Shown: positions 28,012 to 35,649 of the stretch, one piece after another
Layout: the number at the start of each line of letters is the position of its first letter
How positions within the stretch are numbered: the stretch's first letter is position 1
From: Comamonas koreensis
Lineage (GTDB): Bacteria; Pseudomonadota; Gammaproteobacteria; Burkholderiales; Burkholderiaceae_C
Direction of reading: 5' to 3'
DNA: 64,000 nt
Assembly (NCBI RefSeq): GCF_021026195.1
Contig: NZ_JAJNCT010000009.1
Coordinates: 468,669-532,668 of the forward strand
Notes under the pieces: generated by a model
Told to the model about the DNA's origin: nothing
What the model saw: only the letters and a program-made list of their open reading frames with translations
Databases searched by the model: none
Made by a program: the position numbers and the translations under genes

Positions 28012-30192
28012 TTAGGTGTTGGCCATGCGGCGGTGCAAGGTAAAGGGCGGCAGGCTGGCCAGCAGCCGCTGGCCATAGCCGGTGCGCACCAGGCGCTTGT
28101 CGTAGCAGTAGACATGGGCCTGGTCCACCTCGGTGCGGATCGCACGGCCCACCCACTGGGCCAGGCGGATGGCGGTGGCGGGCACGACGATTTCGCTGAA
28201 GGGGTCGCGGCCCGAGTTTTTCAGCCATTCGGCGCGGGCCTCGTCGACGGGGTCATCGGGCGGCGCAAAAGGCAGCTTGGTGATGAACAGCGATTCGCAC
28301 AGCGCGCCGGGCAGGTCCAGCCCCTCACCAAAGCTTTGCATGCCAAAGATGATGCTGGGCAGGCCGGCGGCCACGCGCTCGCGGTGCTGGTGCAGCAGCT
28401 GGCTCCGCGGCAAGGTGTTTTGCACCAGCACGTGCTGGCGCATGGCCGTGGGCAGCGCATCGACCGCCAGGCGCATCTGCTCGCGCGAGGTGAACAGCAC
28501 CAGGCCGCCCGACTGCACCTGGGCCAGGTCTTCGAGCAGCGCGTCCACCATCTCGCTGGTGAACTGCTGGGGCGTGCGCGGGTCGGCCTGGGTTTCGGTG
28601 ACGACCAGGCTGCCTTGCTCGGCATAGTTGAAGGGGCTGGCGACCTCCAGGGTGGAGACGGCCGGGTCGTTGTAGAGGCCCGATTCGCGCAAGAAGAAAT
28701 CGAATTGGCCACCGCTGGTGAGCGTGGCCGAGGTGAGCACGGCGCCGCGCACCTGGCTCCAGAGATGGTGGCGCAGGGTGGAGCCGGGGATCACCGGGCT
28801 GGCATAGGCCTTGATCGCCACAAAATCGCCCACGACATCCAGGGTGAACCACTTGGCCGCCGGCACGCTGCCCTGGGGCGCATCCTGCAGCAGCAGCTGG
28901 GTGGTGTCATGCACAGCCTCCAGGCGCGGGGCCAGGCTGCCCACCTGGGCATACAGGGTGGACAGGCGCTTGGCCTCATCGGGCCGGTCGCGCATCTGCG
29001 AGCGCAGGGCCTTGGAGATGGCCTGCAGCACATCCAGAAACGCGCTGGCGTGGTGCGCGGCCTGGGCCAGCGGCTCGACCAGTGCGGGCGGCAGTTCGCC
29101 ACGCGGCAGGCGCACGCGGGCAGGGCCCCGGCCGCCTGATTGCAGCTGCTGGCGCATGCCTTCGCCGTACTCGTCCATCAACAGCCTTGCGCAATCCTGC
29201 AAATGCTGGCGCAGCTGGGCGGAATGGCGCGGGATGTCGGCAATCTCGCTGACCTCCACCAAGGCGCCCACGCGCTGCGCGCGGCTGGCGAGCTTGTCGA
29301 TCCAGGTGAGCTGGCTCAGGTTCATCTCGCAGGCGAACTGCGACAGCGCGGTGCCGGGCAGGTGGTGGGCCTCGTCCAGGATCAGCAGGCAGTTGTCCAG
29401 CTCGGGCAGCAGGCGTGCGCCCAAGGTGGACAGCAGCAGATCATGGTTGGCCACCAGCACCTGGGCCTGGACCAGGTCCTTGCGCTTTTCGTAATAGGTG
29501 CAGCTGCCAAACACCGGGCAGTGCTTGCCGGTGCAGGAACTGCCTTCGGCGGCGACCGGGCTCCAGACCTCGGGCTCGGGCGGGGTGTCCAGGCTGTCGC
29601 GGTCGCCATCCCAGCCCCGGGTGGTCAGCGCATCGGCCATGCTGGTGTAGAACTGCAGGCGCGCGGCATTCTCTTGCGGGCTGCGTTGCGATTGGCGCGC
29701 CTGCGCGGCTTCTTCGGGAAAGAAATCGTCGTCGATGGGCTCGCCGCCGTCCGTGACCTCGCCCTGGGCCACACTGGCCAGGCGCTCCAGCTTGAGCTTG
29801 CAGACATAGCGGCCCCGGCCCTTGGCCAGCGCATATTTGAAAGGCTGGTCCATCTGCTGGGCCAGTGCCGGCAAATCCTTGTTCACCAGCTGCTCCTGCA
29901 GCGCCACCGTGGCCGTCGAGATCAGCACCCGGGTACCGCGCTCCAACGCCATCGCAATGGCTGGCACCGCATAGGCCAGCGATTTTCCAACCCCCGTGCC
30001 GGCCTGAATCACCGCAATGGCGCGCTGCGGCTCTTCGTCTTCTTCGAGCTTGCCCAACTGGGCTGCCGCAAAGGTCTCGGCCACTTTTTCGGCCATAAGC
30101 CGCTGGCCGGGTCGCGAGCGAAAGCCGCCCTCGACATTGACCATGCGATCGAAGGCGGAAACAGCGCTGCGGGCCCATTCGGAACTAGACAT
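28012..30192 (-). CDS. dinG: ATP-dependent DNA helicase DinG
   Basis: 726 residues, close to E. coli DinG. It is an XPD-like superfamily 2 5'-3' helicase that can unwind R-loops and forked DNA. Walker A is QAGTGVGKS. Four iron-sulfur cysteines are visible in RYVCKLKLERL and SSCTGKHCPVFGSC. Walker B is LLILDEAHH, and the C-terminal helicase motifs include LVLFTSREQMR, FGMQSFGEGLDLPG and QWVGRAIRTEVD. ATG 30192 is used; a six-residue upstream extension is possible. The gap upstream (30193-30497, 305 bases) is non-coding and moderately AT-rich, with no element I can name. Confidence 0.95.
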   Translation of the reverse strand: MSSSEWARSAVSAFDRMVNVEGGFRSRPGQRLMAEKVAETFAAAQLGKLEEDEEPQRAIAVIQAGTGVGKSLAYAVPAIAMALERGTRVLISTATVALQEQLVNKDLPALAQQMDQPFKYALAKGRGRYVCKLKLERLASVAQGEVTDGGEPIDDDFFPEEAAQARQSQRSPQENAARLQFYTSMADALTTRGWDGDRDSLDTPPEPEVWSPVAAEGSSCTGKHCPVFGSCTYYEKRKDLVQAQVLVANHDLLLSTLGARLLPELDNCLLILDEAHHLPGTALSQFACEMNLSQLTWIDKLASRAQRVGALVEVSEIADIPRHSAQLRQHLQDCARLLMDEYGEGMRQQLQSGGRGPARVRLPRGELPPALVEPLAQAAHHASAFLDVLQAISKALRSQMRDRPDEAKRLSTLYAQVGSLAPRLEAVHDTTQLLLQDAPQGSVPAAKWFTLDVVGDFVAIKAYASPVIPGSTLRHHLWSQVRGAVLTSATLTSGGQFDFFLRESGLYNDPAVSTLEVASPFNYAEQGSLVVTETQADPRTPQQFTSEMVDALLEDLAQVQSGGLVLFTSREQMRLAVDALPTAMRQHVLVQNTLPRSQLLHQHRERVAAGLPSIIFGMQSFGEGLDLPGALCESLFITKLPFAPPDDPVDEARAEWLKNSGRDPFSEIVVPATAIRLAQWVGRAIRTEVDQAHVYCYDKRLVRTGYGQRLLASLPPFTLHRRMANT

Positions 30193-30497
30193 AGGCGGGA
30201 AGTGTGGCACGGATTGGCCGTGGCGGCGGGTACTGGGGTTTTATGCGGTAGTCGCCGAACCCAGGCGGCAGCCAGGGGGAAGGTGGAGGTGTTTATCCAC
30301 TGTGCAAAGGGCTTGTAGTGACATTTGGCAGCAATCCGTTGCGGCCATGCACAGTAGAATCATGCGGCTGTTCAAATAAGCTATTTGAACGGGGTAAAAG
30401 AATTTTCTGTTTCTGGCAGTAAACACGCCGCAAAGGGACATGCTTCGCTTTGGCCTTATGTTGGCCTCATGCCATGTTCCTGTGAATCAAGGTTGGA

Positions 30498-30851
30498 ATG
30501 GCCAATTATCAAATTACAACCACAGTCCTGGGTGTGCTTTTCGCCGCTGTGATTCTGTTCCTGATCCGGGGCGACAGGCTGTATTTGCGCCTAGGCCTCT
30601 TCTGGATGGCCGTCGCGCTGCTGGCCGTGCTGCTGGGCGTGTGGCCGCGTCTGCTTGACCACTTTGCCGATGGCCTGGGCATCCGTTATTCACCCACCTT
30701 GCTGTTGGTCTGCGCTGTTGGCGTCCTGTTCATCAAGGCGTTGCATGCGGACATGGTCAACACCCGCATCGAGCGGCAGGTGCGGCGCCTCAACCAAAGT
30801 TTGGCGCTGCTGCAGCTGAAGAACCAGCAGGCCCCTAACGACAAGCGCTAA
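30498..30851 (+). CDS. DUF2304-like small membrane protein
   Basis: 117 residues with three hydrophobic helices (ITTTVLGVLFAAVILFLI, RLGLFWMAVALLAVLLGVW, SPTLLLVCAVGVLFIKAL) and a basic, helical C-terminal tail (RIERQVRRLNQSLALLQLKNQQ). The pattern matches DUF2304, usually found with GT2 lipid-sugar synthases and polysaccharide genes. Its role is not established; a membrane scaffold or flippase-like function has been suggested by context. It is 39 bases before manC and probably begins the polysaccharide transcript. The GT2 gene at 23442 is a possible partner though distant. Confidence 0.75.
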   Translation: MANYQITTTVLGVLFAAVILFLIRGDRLYLRLGLFWMAVALLAVLLGVWPRLLDHFADGLGIRYSPTLLLVCAVGVLFIKALHADMVNTRIERQVRRLNQSLALLQLKNQQAPNDKR

Positions 30852-30890
30852 AGCGCCGCTGCAACTCCTTATTTATCGAGATTGATTCGA

Positions 30891-32351
30891 ATGCCAAAAC
30901 TAACGCCCGTCATTCTGTGTGGTGGCAGTGGAACCCGCCTGTGGCCTTTGTCGCGTGAGCACTATCCCAAGCAATTTTTGAGCTTGCAGGACGATGGCCA
31001 GTCCATGCTGCAGAACACGGCAGTGCGCCTGCACGGCGTGCATCCCAGCATCGCGCAAACCAGCCCCGTGCTGGTCTGCAATGCCGACCACCGCTTTTTG
31101 GCTGCGCAGCAACTGCAAGAGCAGGGCATTGCCGATGCCAAGCTGGTGCTGGAACCTACCGGTAGAAACACCGCCCCGGCACTGACCCTGGCCGCCTTGG
31201 CGGCAGAGGCCGATGCGGTATTGCTGGCCATGCCCGCTGACCATGTGATGACGCGGCCCGAGCAATTGCACCGTGCTGTGGAAGCGGCCTGGCCGCTGGC
31301 CAGCGAAGGCGCTATGGTTACCTTTGGCATTGTGGCCGACCGGCCGGAGACGGGTTATGGCTATATCCAGAAAGGCGCTGCTGATAGCCACGGAGCCTTT
31401 GCCATCGAGAGCTTCGCAGAAAAACCTTCGCTGGAAGTCGCTGAGCAGTATCTGCGCAGTGGTCAATACCTGTGGAACAGTGGTTTGTTCATGGTGCGCG
31501 CCGACCAGTGGCTCAAGGCCATGGCTGCGCTGCAGCCAGCGATGCTGCAAGCCTGTGAGCAGGCCATGGCGCAGAGCAGCCGCGATATGGACTTTATCCG
31601 CCCCCATGGCGAGCTGTTTGGCGCCTGCCCCGCAGATTCCATCGACTACGCAGTGATGGAGAAGTTGCCGGTTCGCCCTGAGTTGGGCGTACCCGCACGC
31701 GTGGTACCGCTCGATGCCGGCTGGTCTGATCTGGGTGCCTGGGATGCCCTGTGGGACGTGCTGCCACGCGACGGACAAGGCAATGCCGGTACTGGCGAAA
31801 CCCTGGCCATTGATACCAGAAACAGCCTGCTGTTCTCGGAAAGCCGCCTGATCGCAGCGGTAGGCCTGGACAACGTGGTGGTGGTGGAGACGGCCGATGC
31901 GGTGCTTGTTGCCGATAAATCGCGCACCCAGGATGTGAAGAAAGTGGTGGCCCAGCTCAAGGCCCAGAACCGCAGCATGGCCTCGGCCCACCGCAAGGTG
32001 CACCGCCCCTGGGGTTGGTACGACAGCATCGACAGCGGCAGCCGCTTCCAGGTCAAGCGCATTGTGGTCAACCCAGGCGCGCAGCTGAGCCTGCAGATGC
32101 ACCACCACCGTGCCGAGCACTGGATTGTGGTCAAGGGCACCGCCGAAGTAACGAACGGAGATCAGATCTTCCTGCTCGGTGAAAACGAATCCACGTTTAT
32201 CCCGCTGGGCCACGTCCACCGTCTGGCCAACCCCGGCAAGGTGCCACTCGAGATTATCGAGGTGCAATCGGGCAGCTATCTGGGTGAGGACGATATCGTC
32301 CGGTTTGAAGATACCTACGGGCGTGCGCCTGAAGCGCTGAGCGGTAAATGA
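30891..32351 (+). CDS. manC: Mannose-1-phosphate guanylyltransferase / mannose-6-phosphate isomerase
   Basis: 486 residues of the bifunctional type II enzyme. The nucleotidyltransferase half has VILCGGSGTRLWPLSRE and the FAEKPSLE motif. The C-terminal cupin isomerase half has HRPWGWYDSI and QLSLQMHHHRAEHWIVV with metal-binding His residues. It supplies GDP-mannose, the precursor for gmd and rmd further along and for any mannosyltransferase. ATG 30891 gives the normal start; an in-frame TTG at 30882 is less likely. The stop overlaps wzm as ATGA. No phosphomannomutase gene is present in the window. Confidence 0.95.
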   Translation: MPKLTPVILCGGSGTRLWPLSREHYPKQFLSLQDDGQSMLQNTAVRLHGVHPSIAQTSPVLVCNADHRFLAAQQLQEQGIADAKLVLEPTGRNTAPALTLAALAAEADAVLLAMPADHVMTRPEQLHRAVEAAWPLASEGAMVTFGIVADRPETGYGYIQKGAADSHGAFAIESFAEKPSLEVAEQYLRSGQYLWNSGLFMVRADQWLKAMAALQPAMLQACEQAMAQSSRDMDFIRPHGELFGACPADSIDYAVMEKLPVRPELGVPARVVPLDAGWSDLGAWDALWDVLPRDGQGNAGTGETLAIDTRNSLLFSESRLIAAVGLDNVVVVETADAVLVADKSRTQDVKKVVAQLKAQNRSMASAHRKVHRPWGWYDSIDSGSRFQVKRIVVNPGAQLSLQMHHHRAEHWIVVKGTAEVTNGDQIFLLGENESTFIPLGHVHRLANPGKVPLEIIEVQSGSYLGEDDIVRFEDTYGRAPEALSGK

Positions 32352-33157
32352 CTGTGCCGGGTTTTCTGATGATGCGCTCACTATGGGCGTACCGGGGCTT
32401 TGTATGGAGCAGCGTGATGCGCGAGTTCCATGGCAAGTACCGAGAGTCACTGTTTGGCGCGTTCTGGGCAGTGGCCAATCCCTTGGCCATGATCCTGATC
32501 TACACCTTGGTCATGGGCCAGCTGATGCGCCCGACCTTGCCTGGCTATGAAAAGACGCCTTTTGCATTCCCCATCTATCTGTGTGCGGGGGTCATCAGCT
32601 GGAATTTCTTCTCTGAGGTGGTGTCGCGGCTGAACGGGGTGTTCATCGACAACGGCAATCTCATCAAAAAGTCGAACTTTCCTCGTGTTTGCCTGCCCAT
32701 TATTGTGGTGGTCTCGGCCTTCCTTAACTTCGCCATCGTGATGGCTATCTATCTGGTCTTTCTGGCATTGATCGGCCATTGGCCAGGACTGCCCTTGCTG
32801 GCCATGCTGCCACTGCTGTTGTTGCAAACCTGTTTTGCGGTTGGACTTGGCGTATTGCTGGGGACTCTGAACGTTTTTTTTAGAGACGTGGGGCAGCTCA
32901 CCGGTGTGGTGTTGCAGTTTTGGTTCTGGCTGACGCCCATCGTCTACACGTTGGGGGCCTTGCCAGAAAAGGCGCGCCCCATCATGCAAATGAACCCCAT
33001 GACGCCCCTGGTGCAGAACTACCAGCAAATATTCCTGACCCAAAATTGGCCTACCTGGGCACCATTGCTCAATCTCTTGCTGATTTCCTTGGGGCTGCTG
33101 GCCTTGGCTGCGTGGTTTTTCAGTGCTCGCGTGGGTGAGTTGGTAGATGAACTATGA
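32348..33157 (+). CDS. wzm: Polysaccharide ABC exporter permease (Wzm type)
   Basis: 269 residues of the ABC-2 family with about six transmembrane segments. FHGKYRESLFGAFWAVANPLAMILIYTLVMG, the IYLCAGVISWNFFSEV loop and NVFFRDVGQLTGVVLQFWFWLTPIVY are characteristic of O-antigen and teichoic acid exporters. With Wzt it moves undecaprenyl-linked glycan across the inner membrane. ATGA overlaps join it to manC upstream and wzt downstream. Base composition is lower in GC than manC and much lower than the flanking chromosome. Confidence 0.92.
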   Translation: MTVPGFLMMRSLWAYRGFVWSSVMREFHGKYRESLFGAFWAVANPLAMILIYTLVMGQLMRPTLPGYEKTPFAFPIYLCAGVISWNFFSEVVSRLNGVFIDNGNLIKKSNFPRVCLPIIVVVSAFLNFAIVMAIYLVFLALIGHWPGLPLLAMLPLLLLQTCFAVGLGVLLGTLNVFFRDVGQLTGVVLQFWFWLTPIVYTLGALPEKARPIMQMNPMTPLVQNYQQIFLTQNWPTWAPLLNLLLISLGLLALAAWFFSARVGELVDEL

Positions 33158-34371
33158 CGAATGTCTTGACTGTCAGCCATGTGGGCAAGGCCTATAAGCG
33201 CTACCCCAATAAATGGGTACGTGCATGGGAGTGGGCGTCAGGCCGAACCACCCATGAGAAAACCTGGGTGCTGAAAGATATTGACTTCAGCGTCAAACCT
33301 GGCGAAGCCGTTGGCATTATCGGCGTCAACGGCGCCGGCAAAAGCACGCTTCTCAAGATCATCACCGGCACCACCCAGCCCACCACTGGTGGGGTGCAGC
33401 GCAGTGGCCGCGTGGCTGCGCTGCTTGAGCTTGGCATGGGTTTCCACCCGGATTTCACTGGGCGGCAGAATGTCTTCATGGCTGGCCAGTTACTAGGCCT
33501 GAGCCAGGCTGAGATCGACGAGCACATGCCTGCGATTGAGGCATTTGCAGAAATTGGTGAATACATTGACCGGCCTGTCCGCCTGTACTCCAGTGGCATG
33601 CAGATGCGGCTGGCGTTCAGTGTGGCAACGGCGGTGCGTCCAGATTTGCTGATTGTGGACGAAGCCCTCTCGGTAGGGGATGCCTATTTTCAGCACAAGA
33701 GCTTTGACCGTATCCGCGCGTTTCGGGACCAGGGCAGTGCACTGTTGATTGTGTCGCACGACCGTGCAGCTATACAGGGTTTATGCAGCCGAGCCTTGCT
33801 GCTCGAGCGAGGCGTTGTCGTGAAGGACGACAATCCCGAGGCGGTGATGGATTTTTACAATGCATTGATAGCCGAGCGTGAGAACCAAACTGTGCAGGTC
33901 GTCCAGTTGGCGGATGGGAGAAGCCAAACCACATCAGGTACAGGTGAAGCGAAGGTCAAGAATATTGCCTTGGTCAATGAGGCAGGCGAAGCCGTTGAAA
34001 TCATCAACGTTGGCCAGCAAGTTCATCTGCAGATAGATATTGAGTTGGGTGCAATCCTTCCAGGCCTGGTACTTGGTTACTCCATCAAAGACCGGCTTGG
34101 TCAAACTATCTTTGGTACCAACACGCACCACCTGGGTTTAAATTTGGATGCCCATGTGCGAGATGGCTGTGTTCGTGTGCAGTTCACATTTCCCGCAAAT
34201 CTTGGCGCTGGATCATATTCCATTGCAACCGCCTTGCATAAGTCAGACACCCATTTGGCCGCCAACTATGAATGGCGTGATCTTGCACTAGTGTTCAATG
34301 TGCTGAATATCAATCGGACGCCATTCGAGGGTAATTGCTGGATACCTCCAGAAGCAAAGTGTATTGCATGA
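33154..34371 (+). CDS. wzt: Polysaccharide ABC exporter ATPase with C-terminal glycan-binding domain (Wzt type)
   Basis: 405 residues. The N-terminal ATPase has Walker A GVNGAGKST, the ABC signature in LYSSGMQMRL, Walker B LLIVDEALSVGD and the SHD switch motif. Residues ~265-395 form a Wzt_C-type beta-sandwich (NIALVNEAGEAVEIINVGQQVHLQIDIEL...GSYSIATALHK). In E. coli O8/O9a and similar systems this tail recognises the chemically capped end of the finished chain before export. Its presence implies a chain terminator, which the next gene likely supplies. Start and stop both overlap neighbours as ATGA. Confidence 0.93.
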   Translation: MTNVLTVSHVGKAYKRYPNKWVRAWEWASGRTTHEKTWVLKDIDFSVKPGEAVGIIGVNGAGKSTLLKIITGTTQPTTGGVQRSGRVAALLELGMGFHPDFTGRQNVFMAGQLLGLSQAEIDEHMPAIEAFAEIGEYIDRPVRLYSSGMQMRLAFSVATAVRPDLLIVDEALSVGDAYFQHKSFDRIRAFRDQGSALLIVSHDRAAIQGLCSRALLLERGVVVKDDNPEAVMDFYNALIAERENQTVQVVQLADGRSQTTSGTGEAKVKNIALVNEAGEAVEIINVGQQVHLQIDIELGAILPGLVLGYSIKDRLGQTIFGTNTHHLGLNLDAHVRDGCVRVQFTFPANLGAGSYSIATALHKSDTHLAANYEWRDLALVFNVLNINRTPFEGNCWIPPEAKCIA

Positions 34372-35645
34372 GCTCCGATAATTTTTACCGCGCTTTCGAA
34401 GATCGCCACAGGGGTTCTCGCGAACTCATTCTGGAGCGGTTGAAGGTATATATTCCATACATTAGTCCGCTGCTGGCTTTGTATACACCCGCCAGGGTGC
34501 TAGACCTTGGATGCGGTCGAGGCGAATGGCTGCAGCTTTCTCAATCACATGGCTTTGAAGCCCGTGGGGTAGATCTGGATGAGGGCATGCTACAGGCATG
34601 CATTGAGCGCGGCTTGTCGGTCACTCAAAGCGATGCCCTCGATTACCTGAGTGCGCAGCCTGACTCGTCATTGGCCGTCGTGTCGGGGTTTCATGTTGCT
34701 GAACATATTCCTTTTGAATTGCTCGATAAACTGGTTGGAGAGGCACTGCGCGTTCTTAAGCCAGGAGGCTTGCTCATCCTTGAAACCCCTAATCCTGAAA
34801 ATGTGGTGGTAGGGACGGCCAATTTCTATCTGGATCCGACGCACCAACGCCCCATCCCTCCGCTGCTGCTGGAATTTCTACCCAGCCACCACGGTTTTGC
34901 GCGTGTGAGTACGCTGAGATTGCAAGAGCCCGATGACATACACTCGCGCTCTGATATTTCCCTGATGGATGTGCTCAACCATGTCAGTCCAGACTATGGG
35001 GTGGTGGCGCAGAAATCAGCGACCCGGGAGGTCATGGCATCATTCGATAGCATTTTCAACGTGCAAAGGGGCGTTGATTTGCCCAGCCTAGCCCGTCGCT
35101 TCGACCAGCGTCAGAACGAGTTAATGGCGGCACACCACGAGACGCGTTTGAAGAGTCTTGCCACAGAGGCAGCGTTGGCAAGCACGCGCGGTGATATTCA
35201 GCTGTTCCAAGGCAATGTGGGAGTATTGCAGCGTGACTTGCAACTGCTGCGAGGTGAGCTATCAGCCTTCCGAAGTGAGCTGCAGTCCTTGCACGCTGAA
35301 TTGGCTGCGACCCAAGCGGCGCGGGACGCCTTGCTCCATAGCGCGTCTTGGAAGGTGACAGCGCCGTTGCGGGGCATGGGCGCCTTTGTTGCTTCGCCCA
35401 TGACTTTCATGATGGACAAAGTCTTGCAATATCCTCGTCTCAGCGAGTGGATAAACCGAGCCATCAGCCAGTTGCCTTGGCTACATGCGCATTTGCGTAA
35501 CAAGGCTATCTCAAGAGGTCTGCTGTGCGAACCTGTGTCTGTCAGCGAGATGAGTGCCGATCACCCCACCATTGCCGATCTCTCACCCCGCGCAAAGCAA
35601 GTGCACACTGCATTGGAGCAAGAAATTGCTCGTCTGAGAGGCTAA
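34368..35645 (+). CDS. SAM methyltransferase with coiled coil, likely chain-terminating WbdD-like protein
   Basis: 425 residues. Residues ~1-190 are a class I methyltransferase: VLDLGCGRGEWL (SAM motif I), GVDLDEGML, and VSGFHVAEHIPFELL with LVGEALRVLKPGGLLILETPNPEN. Residues ~255-335 are heptad-rich and predicted coiled coil (DIQLFQGNVGVLQRDLQLLRGELSAF onward), followed by an amphipathic C-terminal region. WbdD proteins of polymannan O antigens join a terminal-sugar methyltransferase to a coiled coil that works as a molecular ruler for chain length. No kinase domain is visible, so the cap would be methyl alone, as in the O8 type. ATGA overlap with wzt supports a linked function. Confidence 0.8.
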   Translation: MSSDNFYRAFEDRHRGSRELILERLKVYIPYISPLLALYTPARVLDLGCGRGEWLQLSQSHGFEARGVDLDEGMLQACIERGLSVTQSDALDYLSAQPDSSLAVVSGFHVAEHIPFELLDKLVGEALRVLKPGGLLILETPNPENVVVGTANFYLDPTHQRPIPPLLLEFLPSHHGFARVSTLRLQEPDDIHSRSDISLMDVLNHVSPDYGVVAQKSATREVMASFDSIFNVQRGVDLPSLARRFDQRQNELMAAHHETRLKSLATEAALASTRGDIQLFQGNVGVLQRDLQLLRGELSAFRSELQSLHAELAATQAARDALLHSASWKVTAPLRGMGAFVASPMTFMMDKVLQYPRLSEWINRAISQLPWLHAHLRNKAISRGLLCEPVSVSEMSADHPTIADLSPRAKQVHTALEQEIARLRG

Positions 35646-35649
35646 GACC

